Assembly: GCA_011389575.1 (NCBI GenBank)
Contig: JAABUB010000016.1
Coordinates: 1-51,582, forward strand
Direction: 5' to 3'
DNA: 51,582 bases
From: Desulfotignum sp.
Lineage (GTDB): Bacteria > Desulfobacterota > Desulfobacteria > Desulfobacterales > Desulfobacteraceae
A model generated the notes under the pieces. The model was not told the DNA's origin. It searched no databases and worked only from the letters and a program-made list of their open reading frames with translations. This document shows positions 8,634-15,508 of this stretch, one piece after another (the stretch's first letter is position 1; each line of letters starts with the position of its first letter). The position numbers were made by a program, and so were the translations under genes.

Positions 8634-10310
8634 ATGAAAGCACTGATACTGGCCGCAGGATTCGGCACACGGCTTTTGCCCTATACAAACACTGTTCCCA
8701 AACCCCTTTTCACCCTGGGATCTTTCCCCGTACTGGGACATACCATACATCTTCTTATCCGGTCCGGATGCCGGCAGATCATCATCAATACCCATTACAT
8801 GCCTGATCTGATCACAGGTTTTATAGAAAACAGCAAAGAACAGTTTGATGCACAAATCCACTGCATTCACGAACCTGAAATTCTGGATACCGGAGGTGCC
8901 ATAGCCAATGTAAAAGATTTCATGGCAGACCAGGATTTTTTTGTCATCAACGCTGATGTGGCAACCAATCTTGATCTGACAGATGTCTACAAGTTCCATG
9001 TAAAAAAAAGGGGCCTTGCCACTTTGGTACTCCATGACACAAACGCGTTCAACAAGGTGGCAGTGGATGCCGGAGGCTGGATCACAGGCTTCAACCATCC
9101 CGGCAAGGGACTTGCCTTCACCGGTATCCAGGTGCTGTCCCCGCAGATCTATGAGTTTATGCCGGATTGCAAGGTTTTCTCCAGTATTGATCTGTACGCA
9201 GAACTGTGTAAAAAAAAACAGGTCGCAGCATATGTGGCTGACACTGTTTTCTGGGAAGACCTGGGCACACCAGACGCCTATGCACGGACTGCCAGGCAGT
9301 GGATGGGTGCGGCTGCCCTTGAAACAGATATCCAGAATACAAAAATACTGCCTTTGGCTGGTGACGGATCTGACCGGGCGTGGTTCCGGGCTGAGCCTGA
9401 AAACCCCTCAGGAAACCCCAAAATATCTGAATCGGTTGTCATCTGTGACCATGGAATCTGTCTGCCCGGCACTGACCCAAGGGCACAACTGGAGGCGTTT
9501 GTCCATATCGGCACCCATTTGTTTAAACAAAAAGTGCCGGTGCCGGCCATACTGGCCCATGATTCTCTGGCAGGCCTGGTGGTTTTAGAGGATCTGGGCA
9601 ATACCCATCTGGCAGACCTGGTACAAGATACCAGCAACATATTAACAATAAAAAAGATGTACCAACAGGTCATTGACCTGTTGGTACATCTTTCCCGAAA
9701 AGGGGCAGACAGGTTTGATCCGTCCTGGACCTGCCAGACCCCATTTTATTCAAAATCCCTTATCCTGGAAAAAGAATGCCGGTATTTTATGGATGCTTTT
9801 GTGAATGGCTATCTGGGAAAAAACCTGCTCTTTGAAACTTTTGAAGACGAATTTTGCTTTGTTGCACAAAAAGCTTTGGAGGGAAGCTTTCAAGGACTCA
9901 TGCACCGGGACTGCCAGTCCAGAAACATCATGGTGAAAAATGAGACCTTTTATTTTATTGATTTTCAGTCTGCCAGAATCGGTCCGTTTCAATATGATCT
10001 GGCTTCCCTTTTGATCGATCCCTATGTTACACTTCCTTGGCAGGTGCAGCAGGATCTTGTATCCTATGCCATGGACCGGCTTGGTCTTGGATCCAAAAAC
10101 CTAAGACAGCAGTTTACACAATGTTTTCAGTTCTGCTGCCTGACCCGGAATCTGCAGATGCTCGGGGCATTTGCCTTTTTAAGCCGGATAAAGAAAAAGA
10201 ATGGCTTTGAAACATATATCCCGGCGGCAGTGGCTTCTTTGAAACATCTGATGCAAAACATGGAACCATACCCTGTGACCGGTCTCAAAGAACTCATAAT
10301 GCGATTGTAA
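8634..10310 (+). CDS. Fusion of a MurU-like sugar nucleotidyltransferase and an AmgK-like sugar kinase
   Basis: This 558-residue protein joins two enzymes. Residues 1 to about 230 form a nucleotidyltransferase with AAGFGTRLLP at 7-16, VPKPL at 21-25 and INADV near 105. This is closest to MurU, which makes UDP-MurNAc from MurNAc 1-phosphate. Residues about 235-558 form an aminoglycoside-phosphotransferase fold with HRDCQSRNIM (Asp426) and FIDFQ (Asp443), like AmgK, which phosphorylates the anomeric hydroxyl of MurNAc or GlcNAc. In Pseudomonas these are two separate genes of one recycling pathway. The order here is MurU then AmgK. Substrates are inferred from the domain pair. It starts eight bases after plsB. 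A 41-bp perfect inverted repeat lies inside the kinase half. Confidence 0.85.
   Translation: MKALILAAGFGTRLLPYTNTVPKPLFTLGSFPVLGHTIHLLIRSGCRQIIINTHYMPDLITGFIENSKEQFDAQIHCIHEPEILDTGGAIANVKDFMADQDFFVINADVATNLDLTDVYKFHVKKRGLATLVLHDTNAFNKVAVDAGGWITGFNHPGKGLAFTGIQVLSPQIYEFMPDCKVFSSIDLYAELCKKKQVAAYVADTVFWEDLGTPDAYARTARQWMGAAALETDIQNTKILPLAGDGSDRAWFRAEPENPSGNPKISESVVICDHGICLPGTDPRAQLEAFVHIGTHLFKQKVPVPAILAHDSLAGLVVLEDLGNTHLADLVQDTSNILTIKKMYQQVIDLLVHLSRKGADRFDPSWTCQTPFYSKSLILEKECRYFMDAFVNGYLGKNLLFETFEDEFCFVAQKALEGSFQGLMHRDCQSRNIMVKNETFYFIDFQSARIGPFQYDLASLLIDPYVTLPWQVQQDLVSYAMDRLGLGSKNLRQQFTQCFQFCCLTRNLQMLGAFAFLSRIKKKNGFETYIPAAVASLKHLMQNMEPYPVTGLKELIMRL
9653..9693. repeat. Perfect inverted repeat with 20-bp arms inside a coding sequence
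   Basis: The arm aaagatgtaccaacaggtca (9653-9672) is followed after one base by its exact reverse complement (9674-9693). It encodes about residues 340-354 of the fusion protein (KKMYQQVIDLLVHLS) without breaking the frame. There is no T run after it. Confidence 0.95.
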
Positions 10311-10324
10311 GGAAAAAAAACCCC

Positions 10325-11158
10325 ATGGAAAAAACCCAGATCATGGTCAATGGACTGCCCGGCAATGTTGCTGCCACCATGGCACAGGCTGCCGTCACAG
10401 ACCAGCGCTTTGCACTGATTCCCTATTCGTTGACAGGACCTGATATTGTCCAAGATTTTATCCAGGTTGCGGATGTGCGCATCTGCCTGGTGAAACCAGA
10501 CACCCGTGATGAAACCATTACAGATATCTGCAAACAGTTTGCCCCCTTTATTGCCATTGATTATACCCATCCCAGTGCTGTCAACACCAATGCCGAATTC
10601 TATACACGCCATAACATTCCCTTTGTCATGGGTACCACAGGCGGAGACCGGAAAACTTTGGAAGCCACGGTATCCCGGTCTCGGACCCCGGCTGTTATCG
10701 CCCCGAACATGGCCAAGCAGATAGTGGGATTCCAGGCCATGATGGCCTTTGCAGCGGACCGGTTTCCCGGTCTTTTTGCAGGATACCGCCTGGAAATAAA
10801 GGAAAGCCACCAGCAGGAAAAAGCCGACACTTCCGGTACTGCAAAAGCGATGGTAACCTATTTCAACCGACTGGGAGTGGATTTTGATCCAGCAGAAATT
10901 CAGCAGGTACGCGATCCCCGGGTGCAGAAAAATCAATGGCAGATTCCCGAAAAACACCTGTCCGGCCATGGCTGGCATACCTATACACTTACAGCGCCGG
11001 ATGAATCTGCCCTGTTTGAATTCACCCACAATGTGAATGGACGTAAAATCTATGTGGCAGGCACCTTTGATGCGGTATTGTTTTTAAAAAAACAGGTTGC
11101 AGACCCTGAAAGATCCCGACAGGTGTTTACCATGATTGACGTTTTAAACCAGGCCTGA
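10325..11158 (+). CDS. dapB: 4-hydroxy-tetrahydrodipicolinate reductase (plant/cyanobacterial-type DapB)
   Basis: This 277-residue protein reduces dihydrodipicolinate with NAD(P)H on the way to diaminopimelate and lysine. VNGLPGNVAATMA near the start is the dinucleotide-binding turn, in the shape seen in plant-type DapB rather than the E. coli form. GTTGGDR, APNMAKQIVGFQAMM and the catalytic block ESHQQEKADTSGTAKA with its conserved lysine and SGTA follow. FTHNVNGRKIYVAGT near the C-terminus completes the fold. Length is normal. It supplies meso-diaminopimelate for peptidoglycan, in keeping with its envelope-related neighbours. Confidence 0.92.
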   Translation: MEKTQIMVNGLPGNVAATMAQAAVTDQRFALIPYSLTGPDIVQDFIQVADVRICLVKPDTRDETITDICKQFAPFIAIDYTHPSAVNTNAEFYTRHNIPFVMGTTGGDRKTLEATVSRSRTPAVIAPNMAKQIVGFQAMMAFAADRFPGLFAGYRLEIKESHQQEKADTSGTAKAMVTYFNRLGVDFDPAEIQQVRDPRVQKNQWQIPEKHLSGHGWHTYTLTAPDESALFEFTHNVNGRKIYVAGTFDAVLFLKKQVADPERSRQVFTMIDVLNQA

Positions 11159-11166
11159 TTTTTTCC

Positions 11167-11688
11167 ATGAGCTTGTTTTTCAAAATTCTGCTTATACTTC
11201 TGGGTCTGGCCTATCTTATCGCCCCTGTGGACATCATCCCGGAAATTCTGGTTCCGTTTCTGGGCTGGGTGGATGACGGACTGGTCTTGTACTGCATCTT
11301 TTATCTTATCCGCTACGGTCAACTGCCCTGGTTTTTTTTCAAACGCAACACTGGTGATGGATATGGCCAAAAACCTGCCGACGGGTCCAGGCCTGATCCA
11401 GGATCACACACAAAAAACAACGGCTTCGGCAACCGGAAAACTGAAGGAAACCAAAAATTCACATCCAAAACAAACAGTTTTCACCCCCCCAGGCCGGCAC
11501 ATGAAATTCTTGGTGTTGCAAAGGATGCCTCTTGGGAGGAAATCCAGGCTGCCTATAAACAGCTGGTCAAAAAATACCATCCAGACAAATTGTCCCATCT
11601 GGGAAAAGAATTTTCAGATCTGGCTGCCAAACGCTTTGTGGAAATTCAGAAAGCGTTTGAAACCCTTAAAGATAAAAAGGGCCGATAG
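11167..11688 (+). CDS. DUF1232 membrane domain fused to a C-terminal J domain
   Basis: Residues 1-50 form a hydrophobic DUF1232 unit with the diagnostic APVDIIPEILVPFLGWVDD. A polar linker of about 55 residues, rich in Asn, Lys, Gly and Thr, follows. Residues 111-173 form a J domain (HEILGVAKDASWEEIQAAYK) with the HPD motif at 138-140 that stimulates DnaK-type ATPases. The protein is thus probably a membrane-anchored Hsp70 co-chaperone facing the cytoplasm. No zinc finger or client-binding domain of DnaJ is present. It starts eight bases after dapB. Confidence 0.9.
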   Translation: MSLFFKILLILLGLAYLIAPVDIIPEILVPFLGWVDDGLVLYCIFYLIRYGQLPWFFFKRNTGDGYGQKPADGSRPDPGSHTKNNGFGNRKTEGNQKFTSKTNSFHPPRPAHEILGVAKDASWEEIQAAYKQLVKKYHPDKLSHLGKEFSDLAAKRFVEIQKAFETLKDKKGR

Positions 11689-11695
11689 ACACCAA

Positions 11696-12493
11696 ATGCA
11701 ACCGGCAAAAGGACTCCCTGTGACCGACCGCCTTGTTGTTGACAACAATGTTTTTGAGATCCAATGGCACTGGCAGAAAAATAATAATCTCCCCGCTCTG
11801 ATTTTCCTCCATGAAGGCCTGGGGTGTGTACAGATGTGGAAAACCTTCCCGGAACGTCTGGCCAAAGAAACCGGGTGTAACGCTTTTGTATTCTCCCGAC
11901 TGGGTTACGGCAGATCCGGCACCTGCAGCCTCCCCTGGAAAACCAATTTCATGCACACCCAGGCCTTGACGGTTCTGCCCAAAGTTCTTGCAAAAGCCGG
12001 TATACAGGATTATATCCTCATCGGCCATTCAGACGGCGGCTCCATTGCCCTTATTTTCGCGGGCAGCCCCCATGCAGCCGGAATTTCGGGTGTAATCACC
12101 GAGGCTGCCCATGTTTTTTGCGAACCTGTGACCCTGGCATCCATCCAGGCGGCCAGGCATGCATATCTTACAGGAACCCTCAAAGAAAAGCTGGTCCGGT
12201 ACCATGGCAAAAACACGGACACCGCTTTTTGGGGATGGAATGATGCCTGGCTGCATCCAAAATTTGTGCACTGGAATATCACAAAATATCTTTGCCGCAT
12301 CCAGGTGCCGGTACTGGCTGTTCAGGGAAAAGATGATCCCTACGGCACGCCACAGCAGTTGACAGCCATAAAAACTGGTGTCCAGGACTGTGAGACACAA
12401 CATATCAAAAACTGCGGCCATGTCCCCCACCATGAACAGCCGGATTTGGTGCTGGCCCGCATGGCCGCCTTTATAAAAAAACATTTGCAGTAA
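11696..12493 (+). CDS. Alpha/beta-fold hydrolase
   Basis: The product (265 residues) has the order of an alpha/beta hydrolase: an oxyanion region LIFLHEGLG, the nucleophile elbow GHSDGG (Ser), an acid in QGKDDPYG and the catalytic His in NCGHVPHHEQPD. The substrate is unknown. An open frame extends upstream in the J-domain gene but is a shadow. The ATG at 11696 has a distant AAAAGGG. A GTG at 11720 has AAAAGGA at good spacing and may be the true start. It is the last gene of the plsB run. Confidence 0.85.
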   Translation: MQPAKGLPVTDRLVVDNNVFEIQWHWQKNNNLPALIFLHEGLGCVQMWKTFPERLAKETGCNAFVFSRLGYGRSGTCSLPWKTNFMHTQALTVLPKVLAKAGIQDYILIGHSDGGSIALIFAGSPHAAGISGVITEAAHVFCEPVTLASIQAARHAYLTGTLKEKLVRYHGKNTDTAFWGWNDAWLHPKFVHWNITKYLCRIQVPVLAVQGKDDPYGTPQQLTAIKTGVQDCETQHIKNCGHVPHHEQPDLVLARMAAFIKKHLQ

Positions 12494-12512
12494 ACCTGCC
12501 GAAGGTCATGTC

Positions 12513-12548
12513 AAAAAAACAGGACCATCACACGTAACCACATCCTGT
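12513..12548 (-). terminator. Intrinsic terminator on the minus strand behind structured element copy B
   Basis: ACAGGA (12543-12548) and TCCTGT (12519-12524) enclose an 18-nt loop and run into seven T on the minus strand (12513-12519). No minus-strand gene lies between here and the terminator at 13084, so the transcript it ends is most simply the structured element itself. On the plus strand there is no T run. Confidence 0.6.
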
Positions 12549-12566
12549 TCAGCTGCTTGATACCCC

Positions 12567-12632
12567 CCTGCGGGTGCCGTTTGACCGGCCCGAGATTGGC
12601 ATCTGAGAGTCCAGTCACACGGCACCTTCAGG
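12567..12632 (-). ncRNA. Structured RNA-like element, copy B
   Basis: Read on the minus strand, GGTGCCGTGTGAC (12614-12626) pairs with GTCAAACGGCACC (12573-12585) with one mismatch. A CCTG/CAGG helix lies below it across a 2x2 internal loop. The 28-nt apical part (12586-12613) contains TCAGAT and CCAATCTCGGGCCG. It matches copy A near 49 kb at 25 of 28 bases, while the stems differ by compensated changes. It fills a 274-base gap without a gene. An intrinsic terminator follows on the same strand. I do not recognise the family. Read on the other strand it would instead be a leader of the gene at 12768. Confidence 0.65.
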
Positions 12633-12767
12633 AAGCTATGGCAATATAGGTAACGTTGCATTTACATGCGATTACTCTGCCAAAAATGACCGCCGGCATT
12701 GACAAACCTTTGGATCTCTGGGATATAGAACCATTTTACAATACCCATACAAAAGGGGGGAAACCGC

Positions 12768-13052
12768 GTGACCGGCGTAAGTGAAATTCTGGTTCTGATC
12801 CTGTTGATATCCGGTATGCTTATTCTGCCAAGAATGCTTAAACCGGCACCACCCAAAAAAGACACAGACACTCTTGCGCCCCTGTCCAAAAAAAAACGTG
12901 CCGCCATTGTAGCTTCCATTTTGTATCCCATTGCCTGTGCCATGATTATCAAACCCTGGAACGGACAACTGGTGCTGTTTGCAGCCACAGGCCCTGCCCC
13001 GGTGGCCCTGGCCTGGGCAGTTTACTGGGTTTTGTCAGCCCCCAAAAAATAA
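12768..13052 (+). CDS. Small two-helix membrane protein of unknown function
   Basis: The 94-residue product starts at a GTG preceded by AAAAGGGGGG. It has a hydrophobic helix at about 5-22, a basic linker (PPKKDTDTLAPLSKKKRAA), and two hydrophobic stretches at about 45-60 and 66-88. I do not recognise a family. It stands alone between structured element copy B and the terminator shared with the qrc operon. Confidence 0.7.
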   Translation: MTGVSEILVLILLISGMLILPRMLKPAPPKKDTDTLAPLSKKKRAAIVASILYPIACAMIIKPWNGQLVLFAATGPAPVALAWAVYWVLSAPKK

Positions 13053-13083
13053 ACACCGCCTGAACTGAACAACCCTTAAAAAA

Positions 13084-13124
13084 AACAGCCGTTCAGATCC
13101 TTGTACAGAACCTGAACGGCTGTT
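13084..13124. terminator. Bidirectional intrinsic terminator
   Basis: AACAGCCGTTCAG (13084-13096) and CTGAACGGCTGTT (13112-13124) form a 13-bp stem with a 15-nt loop. On the minus strand a long T run follows, ending the qrc operon. On the plus strand TTTTG follows, serving the gene at 12768. Confidence 0.85.
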
Positions 13125-13161
13125 TTGTCTCAGATAAGATAGTCAGTATCCGACAAAGGGT

Positions 13162-13320
13162 TCAATGACGGCTGTTTTTTGATTCATTTACAGTATCATA
13201 GGCTGCTTTGGCAATACAGTATGCCATGCCCGCTCCCAGAATTCCGACAGCATACCACAAACCGCCGAAAAAAAGTAAATGCCCGATATCCCAGACCCAT
13301 TCAAAGATAAATGGAAACAT
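13162..13320 (-). CDS. 52-residue single-helix membrane protein at the end of the qrc operon
   Basis: This short frame lies 15 bases after qrcD with a good GGAGAA ribosome site before its ATG. The product begins MFPFIFEWVWDIGHLLFFGG, continues with a hydrophobic helix containing AVGILGAGMAYCIA, and ends with a polar tail NESKNSRH. It is in the same operon as qrcABCD and upstream of the operon terminator. It may be a small accessory subunit of the membrane complex, but no such role is known to me. It is easily missed because of its size. Confidence 0.75.
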   Translation of the reverse strand: MFPFIFEWVWDIGHLLFFGGLWYAVGILGAGMAYCIAKAAYDTVNESKNSRH

Positions 13321-13335
13321 GATTTTTCTCCTTTT

Positions 13336-14586
13336 CTAAGATTCCTGCGCCTTGGATTGATTCAGTTCCCGTTCCTGGGGAAACACCGGCAGATAGCGGT
13401 ATGTCACCGCAATAAGGATGATGCCGTAGGCCACAGGCAAAATGGTGGTGGCCACTTCCTGCCAGGAGGGAATATACAGGGCCCAGGTATCAAAAGGCAT
13501 AACCGGTACCGCCATTACCTGAAGGACCATGACCCAGCGGTTGAGGCTTACACCGATAACCCCCAGAATGATAGCCACCAGCCGCAGGGTGGGGTTTTCC
13601 CGGGTGCTCTTGTTGATGAGCAAAAGACCGGGGATCAGACCGCAGATGATAACCTCGGTAATCAGAATCCAATAGCCGTAAAAGCTGTTGCCTGTATAAA
13701 AATGGCTGAGTTCAAATCCGAGACTGGGCGCGGTAACCGTTGCCCAGTATATGGTATCGATGATTTTGGCAATAATATAGGTGAATATCATCCATCCGGA
13801 AATTTTGGCAAGTAGATGGACCACATTGTCTTTGACCAGTTTTTTCCCGGTGACAGCCTCGGTGATCCGGGTCACCAAAAGGGTAAAACAAGGGCCGAAT
13901 GCTGCGGCAGACCAGGTGAAAAGAAAAAAGGTCCAGGGCCAGATCAAAAGACCCTCCCGCACAGCAAAGGGCCTTCCGTACAGGACACCGGCAACACCGC
14001 CGAGGGAACCCTGGTGGAAAAAGGACAAAAATGCACCAGTGGCCGCAAATATGGCCATTACACCGTGCATGTTATGGGCCAGGTGATGAAAAAAAGGCAC
14101 CTTGTTGAGCTGCCTGTTTTCCAGAACATTGGGAATGAACTCAATCGTGAGCACCGCAAAATAGGCGGAAAGACAAAAGGCCACCTCAGTGAGCATGGAA
14201 TGCACATTGGCATGCCAGAATATGAACCAGCCCCGCAGCGGCTGCCCGATATCAATAGCCAGAATCAGCAGTGCCGAGCTGTAACAGATAAACCCGATGA
14301 TCACCGCAAAATTGATGATATTTTTGAGTTCATCCACTTTAAAAATATATTTGAGCAGCCCGGTGAAAAACGCCCCGCCGCCCACGGCTATAACAGCCAG
14401 GTCCGCCCAGATCCACAGGGCAAATCCGTAATAATCATTCATATTGGTCTGGTTCAACCCTTTGAACCAGCACAGCAGCATGGCATAAACGCCCCAGAGC
14501 AGGACAGCACCTACAATGGCTATTCCCAGCATGAATTTGGGAAACGAACACCGTTTTGCGCCTTCAGGTATTAATGCAGCATCCAT
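13336..14586 (-). CDS. qrcD: Quinone reductase complex subunit QrcD, NrfD-like membrane protein
   Basis: The 416-residue product is almost entirely hydrophobic, with about ten transmembrane helices, and belongs to the NrfD/PsrC family. In the Qrc complex of sulfate reducers this subunit binds menaquinone in the inner membrane and receives electrons from the iron-sulfur subunit. An upstream TTG in frame is ignored because GAGGAG sits nine bases before the ATG at 14586. It ends the ordered set qrcA-B-C-D and is followed by a small membrane protein gene. Confidence 0.92.
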   Translation of the reverse strand: MDAALIPEGAKRCSFPKFMLGIAIVGAVLLWGVYAMLLCWFKGLNQTNMNDYYGFALWIWADLAVIAVGGGAFFTGLLKYIFKVDELKNIINFAVIIGFICYSSALLILAIDIGQPLRGWFIFWHANVHSMLTEVAFCLSAYFAVLTIEFIPNVLENRQLNKVPFFHHLAHNMHGVMAIFAATGAFLSFFHQGSLGGVAGVLYGRPFAVREGLLIWPWTFFLFTWSAAAFGPCFTLLVTRITEAVTGKKLVKDNVVHLLAKISGWMIFTYIIAKIIDTIYWATVTAPSLGFELSHFYTGNSFYGYWILITEVIICGLIPGLLLINKSTRENPTLRLVAIILGVIGVSLNRWVMVLQVMAVPVMPFDTWALYIPSWQEVATTILPVAYGIILIAVTYRYLPVFPQERELNQSKAQES

Positions 14587-14619
14587 ATTCAATTACTCCT
14601 CACATAGATTTTGGATTTT

Positions 14620-15477
14620 CTAGTCATGGGAAGCAGACCCATAATGATTTTTTACCTTTTCCCATTCACCATTCAGGTAGCTGTCCCCCAGTTTTCTGAT
14701 CCATTCGCGTTCTGACATATAATAGACCTTGGGGTTGGTTCCCAGGCGCTCCAGCAGCCTGAACACCTTGGGATTTCTTGATTTTCTCACCACATCATGG
14801 TTCAGGGGATCTGGATGGGGGTCAGGTTTGACGATCTGGTGAATCTTGTGGGAAGGATTGTTCAGATCACCGAATATGATGGCACCGGCAGGACAGGCTG
14901 TGGTGCATGCGGTCTGGTATGCGTCTTCTGCGATTTCATCGGTTTCATTGTAATAGGCCTGTTCTCTGGCCAGCTGATACCGGTGGTAACAAAAACTGCA
15001 TTTTTCCACCACTCCCCGCATTCTTGGCGATACATTGGGGCTCAGATACTTTTCCATACCTTCGGGCCAAACCGGGTCCCACCAGTTGAAATACCTGGCA
15101 TGGTACGGGCAGGCTGCCATGCAATACCGGCATCCGAAACACCGGGTGTAGATCTGGGAGACAATACCGGTGTCATATCCGTAGTCGGTGGCCGTTGCCG
15201 GGCACACAGTAACACAGGGGGAATGGCCATGGTCACCTTTGCCGCCGCAGTGCTGGCAGGGTCTGGGCAGATAAGCTGTCTGGGTATCTGGAAATGATTT
15301 GCCATTGGAAACCTTGTAAACCCGCATCCAGGTGAGACTGTCCTTTTTATTGGATTCATCCTCCTTAAACGGAATATTGTTTTCAGCCATGCACGACACC
15401 GTACAGGAACCGCATCCGGTACATTTGTCCAGATCAATAACCATTCCGAACATATGTGCTTTTTTATCTTGTATCAT
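14620..15477 (-). CDS. qrcC: Quinone reductase complex subunit QrcC, iron-sulfur protein
   Basis: The 285-residue protein carries four cysteine clusters of the DmsB/PsrB type. They are CTGCGSCTVSC at 19-29, CQHCGG followed by CVTVCP, CFGCRYCMAACPY, and CSFCYHR with a later CTTACPAG. These would hold four iron-sulfur centres that carry electrons from QrcB and QrcA to QrcD. The longest frame starts inside qrcB. The ATG at 15477 has AGAGG five bases upstream and gives the usual N-terminus for the family. No signal peptide is present, so export would be with Tat-bearing QrcB. Confidence 0.93.
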   Translation of the reverse strand: MIQDKKAHMFGMVIDLDKCTGCGSCTVSCMAENNIPFKEDESNKKDSLTWMRVYKVSNGKSFPDTQTAYLPRPCQHCGGKGDHGHSPCVTVCPATATDYGYDTGIVSQIYTRCFGCRYCMAACPYHARYFNWWDPVWPEGMEKYLSPNVSPRMRGVVEKCSFCYHRYQLAREQAYYNETDEIAEDAYQTACTTACPAGAIIFGDLNNPSHKIHQIVKPDPHPDPLNHDVVRKSRNPKVFRLLERLGTNPKVYYMSEREWIRKLGDSYLNGEWEKVKNHYGSASHD

Positions 15478-15508
15478 CAGAACCTCTTTGAAAGTTTGTC
15501 CACACCAT

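Noticed and set aside
10127-11029. A 300-codon minus-strand frame opposite dapB
   Set aside because: The plus strand carries a complete dapB with all motifs; the antisense frame shows no domain.
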